Shown piece by piece: positions 16,116-23,622 of a stretch of DNA of 64,000 nucleotides. Each line of letters starts with the position of its first letter. The stretch's first letter is position 1. The DNA comes from Lactococcus nasutitermitis (lineage in GTDB: Bacteria; Bacillota; Bacilli; Lactobacillales; Streptococcaceae). Under the pieces are notes generated by a model. It was given only the letters and a program-made list of their open reading frames with translations, was not told the DNA's origin and did no database searches. The position numbers were made by a program, and so were the translations under genes. The DNA is taken from positions 124,001 to 188,000 of the forward strand of contig NZ_BOVQ01000005.1 of NCBI RefSeq assembly GCF_018403765.1, in the 5' to 3' direction.

Positions 16116-17333
16116 TTGGATACGTATACTGAGTTTATTAAGCAATTAAACTATAAGTTAAAACTTAAATTTGAAGGTAGTAAAGATACTTTGTATAGTA
16201 ATTGGGAGATAAATGGAATATCAACTCAGCTATCCGAGCTTTATTATAAAAATGAATTATTACAAAATATTAGTGCATTGCTCGAAAGTGGTATCAAGGC
16301 GAAGAATATTTGGATAATGAATAGTTCTGTTAAAATAGAAAATAAATATACACGTTATAAGGATGGTATTCTTAGTTTAGAGCATGGAAACTCTCTTGAA
16401 TTATTTTATTATTTGGGTTCACCTGTTCCTCTGGCTTATAATAGGAATACGTTATTTCTCTTTGAAGTGTTTGAAGCTTTAAGGAATGTTTATACTATAT
16501 GTAATGCACATCAATTAAAAAAACTAAATAAAAAATCAATAATTAATGAATTATACTCTTTGATTCAAGAAGACAATTTGAAAGAAGTATCGAATTATTT
16601 TTTAAATTTAATTGATAAAGAAAATTCAAGTTTTGCAGATCTTAAAAATATCACAAAAGCAAAAAATAGAATAAAACAAGTTTTAAGAAGCACTGATGAG
16701 AACATACAAAATATTCATACTAGTGAAATTGCTGAGGGAGAAGGATTCTCAAAGAAAACTGAGAAATTCGATAAATTTGAATATATTTTTAAAAAATATG
16801 AGAAACCGATAGTGGTTGTTTTAAATAATCAGATAGCAAATGAAGATAATTTTTTACAAATTTTGTGCTTTGATTTTTTCTCGAATAAAAATTTCAAAAA
16901 AGAGAACCCTAGATTTTTAGAGACAAATGAGATTTCACAAAATAGTCCTTTAGTTATGTGCTTAGCTTTTTCTATCACATTTCTACCCAGCTTGATTGGA
17001 ATTTTAAAGCTTCGTATTGAAATTGCACGGAAGCGAAAACAAGCTTTGGAGGACAAAAAGTCTGAACAGAATGAAATAAACGAAATAACTGATGAAATCA
17101 CTCGCCTAGACGCTCAAATAACTAGTCTTGAAACTTTAGACAAAAAAAGAGAACAGCAATATCAAAATTTCATAGCTAGTGATAATAATACGACTCATCA
17201 GCTAGATAGAAAATCTATCAATGCGGCGAATAAAGTAAAGAGAATTACAGAAGAAATGCATAATAAAGGAAATGATATTCTTGAAAATAATAAGTTAAAA
17301 TTAGAATCTTATGACAAAAAGGATATTTTCTAA
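16116..17333 (+). CDS. Unknown 405-residue protein with membrane segment and coiled coil (cargo gene 2)
   Basis: TTG start at 16116, GGGAGA 11 bases upstream. Residues 1-265 look like a soluble alpha/beta region without a motif I can name (strands KPIVVVLNNQ, helix FADLKNITKAKNRIKQVLR). Around residues 280-303 is one hydrophobic segment (SPLVMCLAFSITFLPSLIGI), then a long coiled coil (RKRKQALEDKKSEQNEINEI onward). AT content is higher than in the surrounding phage genes. Together with cargo gene 1 it forms a discrete unit bounded by a promoter and a terminator; a defence or exclusion role is only a hypothesis. Confidence 0.65.
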   Translation: MDTYTEFIKQLNYKLKLKFEGSKDTLYSNWEINGISTQLSELYYKNELLQNISALLESGIKAKNIWIMNSSVKIENKYTRYKDGILSLEHGNSLELFYYLGSPVPLAYNRNTLFLFEVFEALRNVYTICNAHQLKKLNKKSIINELYSLIQEDNLKEVSNYFLNLIDKENSSFADLKNITKAKNRIKQVLRSTDENIQNIHTSEIAEGEGFSKKTEKFDKFEYIFKKYEKPIVVVLNNQIANEDNFLQILCFDFFSNKNFKKENPRFLETNEISQNSPLVMCLAFSITFLPSLIGILKLRIEIARKRKQALEDKKSEQNEINEITDEITRLDAQITSLETLDKKREQQYQNFIASDNNTTHQLDRKSINAANKVKRITEEMHNKGNDILENNKLKLESYDKKDIF

Positions 17334-17345
17334 GAGTAATAATTA

Positions 17346-17367
17346 ACGCCCTTCGGGGCGTTTTTTA
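17346..17367 (+). terminator. Terminator of the cargo operon
   Basis: ACGCCC-TTCG-GGGCGT: 6-bp stem with a UUCG tetraloop, followed by T5-A-T3. It starts 12 bases after the cargo gene 2 stop. Confidence 0.9.
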
Positions 17368-17532
17368 TTTACCTAAAATAAAAAGAAAACGGTTCTTTCT
17401 TTGACACACAATAGATGTACAATAGTACTGTATATGATTAACAGATTTAATATGAAAGTGCTATTCTTAATATATAAAGTTAGTGAATGTACTAACTTTG
17501 GAGTATATAAAAAAGCATAGGAGGCTTTTATA

Positions 17533-18513
17533 ATGGCAATTACAATTAATTTATCAAGCAACAGCTATCGTTTTTTAGCAGCGCTTGTTTCAGGGACACT
17601 TCGAGCAATTCCAGAAAGTACTGCTATCACCTTTACAGCTGATAATGATGGTGCACCTATTAACATCACTTCTGCGGCTCTTAGCTCTACGGAACCAACA
17701 GGAATGAGTGTTGGTTTTAGTGGTGTTGGCACGACAACAGCAGTAGCAACACTTGAAGTCAATGACCAGCTGACTACGGAAAGTGGGACACTTACATTTG
17801 AGTTAACAGCAGGAGGAGTTACCTCAGAAGAAACATTTACTTATTCATTAGTTTATGCATTAGATTTATCTGATATAACAGCAAATAGTGTGATAGCCGA
17901 GCAATCTGTCAAAGTAACAGAAACAGGAAACACTTATACTCAACTTAATACAGATGGAATATCAACAGTTATAAAGATTGGAGAAGTAGATGGTTTAGGG
18001 AACCTCATGCCAGATGTTGATAGATTGGAAGCATTCTTGTTAGCTAATGGATTAAGTTTCTATGAATATGATGCGAACAATAGAGCATTAGCAGAAGGAT
18101 TTATTGGCTATGGAAATATTGGGTCAACAACACCTCACGGGAGTTTTTACGTGACAGGAGATGTGCAAATTGATGGACAGCTGGGAATGCTTGGCGATAT
18201 TCCATGGACGAGTATTACTTTGACAGGTGTTACAACTGCGACACTTCGTTATTGTGTGAAATTAAACGTTGTTTATTTAGTAGGTAATGGAAATTGGGGG
18301 AATTTCTCGGCAAATGTTAGCCGTGTCGTTGGAAGTCTCCCCAGTAGTTATTTAGCACCAGAGTTTACGGTTGGGGCAGGGACTAACCCAGAAGGAGGAA
18401 ACTCAAGACTATCTGTTAATGTTACAACGAATGGTGCTGTGAATGTTACAAGCTCGGAAGCTATTACAGGAGCTTACGGGCAGTTCAGCTTGAGCTATCC
18501 TCTATCTAATTAG
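17533..18513 (+). CDS. Second receptor-binding-like protein outside the tail operon
   Basis: 326 residues, RBS TAGGAGG. Residues 1-110 look like a Thr/Ser/Gly-rich Ig-like beta sandwich (AITFTADNDGAPINITSAAL ... SGTLTFELTAGGVTSEETFT). A middle linker with GSFYVTGDVQIDGQLG resembles phage-fibre shaft sequence. The C-terminal 100 residues (IPWTSITLTGVTTATLRYCV to the end) form a beta-rich head that shares the PWT-x-(L/I)T motif and layout with the tip of the 12600 protein. It stands alone after the cargo terminator, with TTGACA at 17401-17406 as a possible -35. It may be an alternative tip, a displaced fibre gene, or a host-surface adhesin; the first is favoured. Confidence 0.6.
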   Translation: MAITINLSSNSYRFLAALVSGTLRAIPESTAITFTADNDGAPINITSAALSSTEPTGMSVGFSGVGTTTAVATLEVNDQLTTESGTLTFELTAGGVTSEETFTYSLVYALDLSDITANSVIAEQSVKVTETGNTYTQLNTDGISTVIKIGEVDGLGNLMPDVDRLEAFLLANGLSFYEYDANNRALAEGFIGYGNIGSTTPHGSFYVTGDVQIDGQLGMLGDIPWTSITLTGVTTATLRYCVKLNVVYLVGNGNWGNFSANVSRVVGSLPSSYLAPEFTVGAGTNPEGGNSRLSVNVTTNGAVNVTSSEAITGAYGQFSLSYPLSN

Positions 18514-18541
18514 ACTTGATTAAGAGATATTGTCTGACTAT

Positions 18542-18573
18542 AAGAACGTTGAAAAATTATCAGCGTTCTTTTT
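18542..18573 (+). terminator. Terminator after the second receptor-binding-like gene
   Basis: AAGAACG ... CGTTCTT, 7-bp stem with a further partly paired interior, followed by a T run. Confidence 0.75.
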
Positions 18574-18582
18574 AGTTACTTC

Positions 18583-18611
18583 TTGCAATTTATGACTTAT
18601 AAAAGTAAAAT
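18583..18611 (+). promoter_or_regulatory. Promoter of the LXG toxin cassette
   Basis: TTGCAA (18583-18588), 17-bp spacer, TAAAAT (18606-18611). It lies 33 bases before the first cassette gene. Confidence 0.6.
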
Positions 18612-18644
18612 GGTGTTAAAATAATTACAAAATAAGGAGTATTT

Positions 18645-18908
18645 ATGGCAAATATTCAAACCATTCCAGAGGTAGCGGAAGCACACGCAAGTAAGATAAA
18701 ATCAATCGACCTTAAAACGACGGTTTCAACGGTATCAGTCAGTTATACGGATATTAGCGCTATTCATCAAGGGGCAACGCTCAATACTCAAAGTGCCAGC
18801 TATGCAAAAAATATCGAATTGGATATTAAAAACTTCGCAAGTGACCTGGTCGATATGGCAAGTAAAAAAGTAGCCGATGACCAAAGCGCAGCGAAAGATT
18901 TTAAATAG
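18645..18908 (+). CDS. T7SS effector-associated small protein (TIGR04197-like)
   Basis: 87 residues, AAGGAG upstream. A short helical-hairpin protein (MANIQTIPEVAEAHASKIKS ... IELDIKNFASDLVDMASKKVADD) of the size and pattern of the WXG100-like partner proteins encoded before LXG toxins in Firmicutes. Such partners bind the LXG helix bundle and help target the toxin to the type VII secretion machinery. First gene of a five-gene cassette with gaps of about ten bases or less. Confidence 0.78.
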   Translation: MANIQTIPEVAEAHASKIKSIDLKTTVSTVSVSYTDISAIHQGATLNTQSASYAKNIELDIKNFASDLVDMASKKVADDQSAAKDFK

Positions 18909-18917
18909 GAGGAGTTC

Positions 18918-19247
18918 ATGGAAACGTTTGAAAGTGTGAACCGACAAATTATACAAGCGGAAGAAGATTTTGATGTACTTTCCCGTCAAGAAAGAAAGCT
19001 GTCAGAGTTTGAAGACCGTTTTAATGAAACACAGCGCTTGGTACAACAGACAACGGATATTTTCGGCACAAATAGCCAAAATGGACACAATCGAGAAATT
19101 GCAAGTGAAATGTTATCACGGTCAATGACAGTAAATGCTCATTTCTTGGAACTTTCGGAAGAAGCACGTTACAGTATTCGTCAAGAAAAAAATCGTTTGG
19201 AGGATAAGCGTGAAGAACTCTACAAGCAAAGGAGTGAGCTAATTTAA
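18918..19247 (+). CDS. LXG-associated helical chaperone (DUF3958-like)
   Basis: 109 residues, AGGAGG upstream. Almost entirely helical with heptad patterning (EEDFDVLSRQERKLSEFEDR; EKNRLEDKREELYKQRSELI). The second small gene before LXG toxins typically encodes such a targeting protein. Its last base overlaps the toxin ATG, so the two are translationally coupled. Confidence 0.75.
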   Translation: METFESVNRQIIQAEEDFDVLSRQERKLSEFEDRFNETQRLVQQTTDIFGTNSQNGHNREIASEMLSRSMTVNAHFLELSEEARYSIRQEKNRLEDKREELYKQRSELI

Positions 19248-20761
19248 TGGTAAAATTAGATATAAACGAAGTGCAAGAAATGCTCAATGCAGGCAAGCAC
19301 CTTGAAAGTAATAATGCTTCATTAAATATTACTTTGTCAACTTTGAGAAACTTTGCGGATGAAAGCCAGTTAAAAGGTCAAACATGGAACTCAGCGAAAA
19401 CAGCAAGTACAGACGCTTATGTGCCACTTGTTCAAGGTCAAATTGCTTACAATGAAGCTGTGATTGCAGGAAATAAAAAAGTTCAGAGTGCCGTAAATAG
19501 TTTTCCTTATCCAACACCGTTAGACGAGAGCTTGTTGACAACCACAATGGATGGCTACACACAAGCGAGAAATAATTATGTTGAAATGGTTCGTGAATTG
19601 ACCTATGAAATGCGGGCTAATCCAACGGTAGTTCCTGTTTACCAGCAACTAGAGCGAGAATATCAAAACGAGATTGAAAGTCTTGGGAGTGCGATTTCTG
19701 AGTTGAGTAAACAAGTTGAAGCACTGCATGAGTTTGCGAGTGCTGTGAGTGGTGCTTACGACGAAGCGAATAGTATCAAAGGCAACCTTGAAAAAGGCTT
19801 CTCAGCCCTTGGAAAAGGTGGAAGTAATGCTTATCACAACGGACACTTTACAATTACAGCTATGTCTGCATGGGCGAAAGATTTGACGAGAGATTATACC
19901 GAAGAAACTTTTGGAAGTTCAAATCATAATTTTATTGATAAGGCAGGTAAAGAAAGCCCAGCTTTTAAAAATGCTATGCTTGAAAGTATTGAAGCACTTG
20001 AAGCAGCGGGCTGGAGTACAGCAGGAATTAACGATTATATTCGGTACATTGAAACTCTTGTCAATAATAGCCATGCGCCTGGCGATAATTTCTCTTATGA
20101 CAATTACGTAAGTCTAGCCTATAATACAGAACTTCTTTTACTCAATGCTAATCAACTCGAACTCTCTAAAAAGGGACAGCAGTATTGGCTGAATGGACAA
20201 CCAAGCTATTTGTTTACCTTGCTTGCGCCTTATATTCCTAATCTGAAACATGCACGAGCAGCGACACCAGATGAAATCATGGCTATCACACCACCCAAGC
20301 GAGATGGTCTTGATGAAGTAGAAGAAATTCCCAAAGGTATAGAAGAACTTGAAAAAGTTTTAGGAATTGAAGATGTTGAAGCAAATGGTGTCAAAGATAT
20401 CGTTGTAGATGGTACTGTGGCAGATTTTGCGACCGCCGCGGGTGTTACTGCGGATATGGACCAAATCAATGCTGTAACTACTGATAATAGCGTAAGTAGA
20501 ATGCTTGGGAGCACAACACTTACAAAGCAAACAAATAAAGTCTCAAACTTTGTATCAAATACTAAGGGGGATGTAGCATTACAAAATGATTTTAATTCCC
20601 TTAATTTTACTGAAACGAGAGTAGCAGCCGATGGAACTACTATGATTGGGAAGTTAAAAGATGGAACTACTGTAGATATGCATATGTCAACAAGTACTCA
20701 GAGACCTACTATGGGAATTTTTAATAAATCAACGGGTACATGGATTAAAATTAGATATTGA
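19247..20761 (+). CDS. LXG-domain polymorphic toxin (type VII secretion effector)
   Basis: 504 residues. The N-terminal 210 residues are an LXG helix bundle (LDINEVQEMLNAGKHLESNN; LKGQTWNSAKTASTDAYVPL; the LXG-like LKG motif near residue 43). A middle region follows (about 210-420, including an alanine-rich stretch VADFATAAGVTADMD). The C-terminal 80 residues (TKQTNKVSNFVSNTKGDVAL to RPTMGIFNKSTGTWIKIRY) look like an exchangeable toxin tip; the RPT-x-x-IF ... IKIRY ending recurs in polymorphic toxins, but I cannot name its activity. Exported by a T7SS encoded elsewhere, acting on competing cells. Immunity candidates follow directly. Confidence 0.85.
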   Translation: MVKLDINEVQEMLNAGKHLESNNASLNITLSTLRNFADESQLKGQTWNSAKTASTDAYVPLVQGQIAYNEAVIAGNKKVQSAVNSFPYPTPLDESLLTTTMDGYTQARNNYVEMVRELTYEMRANPTVVPVYQQLEREYQNEIESLGSAISELSKQVEALHEFASAVSGAYDEANSIKGNLEKGFSALGKGGSNAYHNGHFTITAMSAWAKDLTRDYTEETFGSSNHNFIDKAGKESPAFKNAMLESIEALEAAGWSTAGINDYIRYIETLVNNSHAPGDNFSYDNYVSLAYNTELLLLNANQLELSKKGQQYWLNGQPSYLFTLLAPYIPNLKHARAATPDEIMAITPPKRDGLDEVEEIPKGIEELEKVLGIEDVEANGVKDIVVDGTVADFATAAGVTADMDQINAVTTDNSVSRMLGSTTLTKQTNKVSNFVSNTKGDVALQNDFNSLNFTETRVAADGTTMIGKLKDGTTVDMHMSTSTQRPTMGIFNKSTGTWIKIRY

Positions 20762-20772
20762 AAAGGTGTAAA

Positions 20773-21270
20773 ATGGAAAAACTAATAAATTATCAGATTG
20801 AAAATGAAATTGAAGAAATCTCAAATATTTCAGGAGGAAACCAAATTTTTGAGATTATTTATTCGACAGAAAAGGGAGAGTATTATAAAATATTTTTTGA
20901 TTCTGTTTGGGACTTTAAATATACGATTGAGTATGGAACTTTACAGCGCTTTGCTGAATATCGAAAGAATAACGAAGAAACAAAATTTGGAAGTAGTATT
21001 TATTTAGTCGAAAGCTCAGATTATGCCAAGTATTTTGAGAAGCAAAGCCTTGATATTCTTCCAGTTGATGAATTAAAACACTATATTTTGACGGATAATG
21101 TAGATACCATTATAGATGTTCTTGCAAATAAAGAGCCTAAAATTACGAAATATGTTGATAAAGAAAAAGTAGAGCTTGAAGAACTCCGCGAATACAAACA
21201 AAAAATTGAAGAAGAACAAGCACGAGCGAAAGAACGTGCTAAGCTGGAATCAGAAAGTTTTGGATTTTAA
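20773..21270 (+). CDS. Candidate immunity protein 1 of the LXG cassette
   Basis: 165 residues from ATG 20773 (AAAGGTG upstream; an in-frame TTG at 20758 overlaps the toxin stop). Acidic alpha/beta protein (FEIIYSTEKGEYYKIFFDSV; ILPVDELKHYILTDNVDTII), ending in a long charged helix and the tail SESFGF. Not a family I can name; position 11 bases after the toxin and acidity fit an immunity protein. It lacks a signal peptide or membrane segment, so it would act in the cytoplasm. Confidence 0.6.
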   Translation: MEKLINYQIENEIEEISNISGGNQIFEIIYSTEKGEYYKIFFDSVWDFKYTIEYGTLQRFAEYRKNNEETKFGSSIYLVESSDYAKYFEKQSLDILPVDELKHYILTDNVDTIIDVLANKEPKITKYVDKEKVELEELREYKQKIEEEQARAKERAKLESESFGF

Positions 21271-21282
21271 GAGATTATAAGT

Positions 21283-21714
21283 ATGGTAAATATACAAGGA
21301 AAATTAAATGAAATTTTTGAATCTGAAATTGTGTCATACACCTTTGATATATTGGGGAATAAGCTTGAAATGGATTTATCACTTTTGGATGGAGGAGAAA
21401 AGCAAAATTTCCATTTAGAAATTTTAGGTATAAGCGCTTATTATTATGTAAATAATAACGGAGAGATAAGAAAAGTCTTTTCAGAAAAAGAGGAAGATGA
21501 TTATTTGGAGTTGACGAGTATCACGTTACTTCAAGAATTTGTTGATATAAATATAGTTTCTAAAAACTCGAAATGGTTAGAACAATATTCAAGCAAAGGA
21601 AATTTAGTTATTGAATTATGGGATAAGCTTTTAATTCTGGAAATGACGACAATTATATTGGATGATTATAAATTTGAGTTAGTTGAGTCTGATACGTTGA
21701 ACTTTGGATTTTAA
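21283..21714 (+). CDS. Candidate immunity protein 2 of the LXG cassette
   Basis: 143 residues, ATG 21283 with a weak AAGAGA-like ribosome site. Strongly acidic beta-rich protein (KLEMDLSLLDGGEKQNFHLE; LLILEMTTIILDDYKFELVE). It ends in LNFGF, echoing the SFGF end of the preceding protein, which may reflect a shared ancestry or binding tail. Second or orphan immunity genes are common behind polymorphic toxins. Confidence 0.55.
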   Translation: MVNIQGKLNEIFESEIVSYTFDILGNKLEMDLSLLDGGEKQNFHLEILGISAYYYVNNNGEIRKVFSEKEEDDYLELTSITLLQEFVDINIVSKNSKWLEQYSSKGNLVIELWDKLLILEMTTIILDDYKFELVESDTLNFGF

Positions 21715-21825
21715 AAACTTCAGAAATTATCTTACAAGGGGCAAAAGTATAAAAAACATACAGACCCTAAAACAGAACTAAAAAGATATAAGTATATGTA
21801 TAATTGATTATATTCAACTCCCCTC

Positions 21826-21871
21826 GCCTCCATGAATAGGTTCTCGTAGAACCAGACAGCATAAAAAATCG
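21826..21871. repeat. att-like direct repeat, copy A
   Basis: GCCTCCATGAATAGGTTCT, 3 variable bases, AGAACCA, then ATAAAAAATCG. The same 46-47-base block recurs at 23464-23510 with about seven differences. Copy A is preceded by TTCAACTCCCCTCGCCTCCA (21813-21832), which resembles the T-arm and acceptor 3' end of a tmRNA or tRNA gene, a common phage attachment target. The two copies bracket the integrase remnant. Confidence 0.6.
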
Positions 21872-21895
21872 CTCTGTTGAGCGGTTTTTGTTTTT
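21863..21895 (-). terminator. Terminator downstream of the integrase remnant
   Basis: On the minus strand CCGCTC-AACA-GAGCG followed by ATTTTTT; the flanking A run makes it potentially bidirectional. Confidence 0.7.
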
Positions 21896-21983
21896 TGAAA
21901 TCTGATGGAATATGATGCAATTTGATAAAAGAGAGGGAGAAAAAGAGGGAGAAAAAAACAAAAAACCAGCTTGTAGACACTGG

Positions 21984-22347
21984 TTAAAAATCAATATAAT
22001 CAGAAAATTGTTGCCCTATTTTGTCTTTGGCAAATTTTGTGATGTGAGTATAAAACAGGTAAAACGTGTTTTTCAAATGCACGAGTAGTTTTGTAGTAAG
22101 TACTATTTTGGACTTCTTTTTCATAAACTAGCAACCATTCATCATAAAGTTCTTTAAAAGTCATAGCACTTTTAGGAGTAGGATTATCAATTTCTTCTTG
22201 GATATTATGCAGTGCTGCGCGTGCATCAGCTTTTGTTTTGAAACCACTCTTTTCGGCATATTGGCTTTTTTCATTCTTTTTACCAACATAAGCCTTGAAT
22301 TTATAAGCAGTAGTACCATTTTTCTTTTTATATGCTTTTATTTCCAA
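21984..22347 (-). pseudogene. Tyrosine integrase with internal deletion
   Basis: The N-terminal part reads MEIKAYKKKNGTTAYKFKAY ... MTFKELYDEWLLVYEKEVQN ... TRAFEKHVLP, the arm-binding and core-binding start of a phage integrase. After about residue 92 the frame ends in nonsense, but the next frame reads YTHITKFAKDKIGQQFSDYI to a stop at 21984, the typical integrase C-terminal end carrying the nucleophile Tyr. The catalytic core (Arg, His-x-x-Arg) between them is missing. A single deletion that also shifted the frame explains this; the enzyme must be inactive. Confidence 0.85.
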
Positions 22348-22409
22348 GTTTGCTTTTTCCTTCCTAATTAAAACCGCCCGCTCATAATTGAGTTTGGCGG
22401 TTTTTTAGC

Positions 22410-22634
22410 TCAAAACATATTTGCTCTTTTTGGTCTGGTAGGACTTAGTGTTTCCCTATCAACAACAAGTATTTCTTGAGCTTGTGTTTCTGCAATTATG
22501 ATATTTTTATATCTAGTTGTATCAGCATTTAGAATTGTAGCTTTTTTACCATTTGAGAGGGTAATAATGTCTCCTTTTTCCATACTAATCACACTTTCTG
22601 CCAGTTTTTTGTGATAGCGCACACGGAGTAACAT
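22410..22634 (-). CDS. Small protein of unknown function
   Basis: 74 residues from 22634, or 57 from the inner ATG at 22583 (MEKGDIITLSNGKKATILNA). The compact beta-strand pattern (GDIITLSNGKKATILNADTT; IIIAETQAQEILVVDRETL) resembles a small SH3-like barrel, but I know no family name. Neither start has a good ribosome site. Its 5' region shares a 24-base block (22601-22624) with the leader of the GIY-YIG gene (23319-23342; 18 of 24 identical). Confidence 0.5.
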   Translation of the reverse strand: MLLRVRYHKKLAESVISMEKGDIITLSNGKKATILNADTTRYKNIIIAETQAQEILVVDRETLSPTRPKRANMF

Positions 22635-22641
22635 TTTTGGG

Positions 22642-23304
22642 TTATTCCAACTCCGAATTCACCATTGGTTTTAAATCAGACAATAAGATACTGTTGTAAG
22701 AAAACCAAGCAAAGCCATTTCTATCTCGTCCTTTATTTTCCTCTGGAATATGATGTGCTTCATCATAACAACAGATTGCCGCACGAGACAATGATTGTAC
22801 TTTTTTACAGCAAGGACAGATCACTTGATTTTTCTCATCGGCGACTGTAGCGATGAGTTTAGGATCATCTTTAAAGACAAGATTTGTTCCAGGTTGAATA
22901 TTTAAATAATGAAATGTCCTGTTAGGGCGCGTGCCTATCTTTCGGACGACTTGCTTAATCTCTTTCTTTTGAATTTCAGAATTATATTCCGCAGGATGGA
23001 TTAAGCCAGTTTCATTGTTTAATGCAAGAAGTTGAAACGCAGCTTTGACTTGATTAAATGATACTTCAAACCATTCTTTTGCTTTACTTTCACGTTTATC
23101 AAAAAACGTATTGTGCAGTAATCGTTCAGCTTTTTTGTAGTTATCCAATTCTAATGCAAAAAGTAATAAAGTAGGACTACTATTTGGCATACCAGTATTG
23201 TTGAATTGTTTCAAACGTTTATGTAAATTTGTTGTTTGTCCAATTTTTATCATACCTGGAAATGATTTATTTTCAAGCGCATAGACAAATCCCTTTTCAG
23301 ACAT
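22642..23304 (-). CDS. GIY-YIG nuclease family protein (T5orf172-like)
   Basis: 220 residues, AAAGGGAG 5 bases before the ATG on the minus strand. N-terminal GIY-YIG/T5orf172 core: FVYALENKSFPGMIKIGQTT (equivalent of the GIY and YIG strands) with LHKRLKQFNN and the downstream Glu in YKKAERLLHNTF. The C-terminal part (YLNIQPGTNLVFKDDPKLIA ... CPCC) resembles the small modification-system-associated domain that starts PGTxLxFKDD and contains a CxxC pair. Such proteins act as nucleases in restriction-like or mobile elements. Located between the integrase remnant and repeat copy B, so probably cargo of that element. Confidence 0.75.
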   Translation of the reverse strand: MSEKGFVYALENKSFPGMIKIGQTTNLHKRLKQFNNTGMPNSSPTLLLFALELDNYKKAERLLHNTFFDKRESKAKEWFEVSFNQVKAAFQLLALNNETGLIHPAEYNSEIQKKEIKQVVRKIGTRPNRTFHYLNIQPGTNLVFKDDPKLIATVADEKNQVICPCCKKVQSLSRAAICCYDEAHHIPEENKGRDRNGFAWFSYNSILLSDLKPMVNSELE

Positions 23305-23398
23305 CTATTCTCCCTTTACCAGTTTTTAGTGATGGTACACATTAAATAATATTTTTATTGTTTAAAGGTCAGATAAAGTTTATAGCCAATCAATATAT

Positions 23399-23463
23399 TT
23401 AAGGTCTAGCGTATTGATTGCCGCGTTCAGCACGCGTGTTACCAGCACTATCTGCTTCAGCTT
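23399..23463 (-). pseudogene. Possible 3' gene fragment
   Basis: Minus-strand frame reading AEADSAGNTRAERGNQYARP to a stop at 23399, open from about 23550 through repeat copy B, with no start codon or ribosome site. It may be the 3' remnant of a gene or a chance frame. Confidence 0.25.
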
Positions 23464-23510
23464 GCCTCCATGAATAGGTTCTTACAGAACCACGAAGTAT
23501 AAAAAATCGA
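23464..23510. repeat. att-like direct repeat, copy B
   Basis: Second copy of the block described at 21826, about 1.64 kb away in the same orientation (GCCTCCATGAATAGGTTCT, variable TAC, AGAACCA ... TATAAAAAATCG). Consistent with the far attachment site of a small degenerate integrated element. Confidence 0.6.
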
Positions 23511-23531
23511 GACTTTTTCGCCGTGTCTCGA
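23501..23531 (-). terminator. Terminator of the XRE regulator gene
   Basis: TCGAGAC / GTCTCGA, 7-bp perfect stem, followed on the minus strand by TTTTTT. It lies about 90 bases after the regulator stop; the other bases of the 23305-23622 gap show only repeat copy B and the possible gene fragment. Confidence 0.75.
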
Positions 23532-23622
23532 TTTGATAAGCTGCACTAGCAACAATCTTCGTTAAAATTATAGCACATTAACTAAATTTATGAAATTATG
23601 GGAAATGACTTTATTTTGATAG

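Noticed and set aside
17401-17438. A firm promoter call for the second receptor-binding-like gene
   Set aside because: TTGACA is present, but the candidate -10 boxes are at 11, 16 (TAGTAC) or 26 bases, none convincing.
21801-21832. A complete tmRNA or tRNA gene next to repeat copy A
   Set aside because: Only a 3'-end-like stretch is visible; no acceptor 5' strand, anticodon arm or tag frame precedes it.
21732-21994. Minus-strand open frames over repeat copy A
   Set aside because: No ribosome site, overlap with terminator and att-like repeat, and spurious-looking composition.
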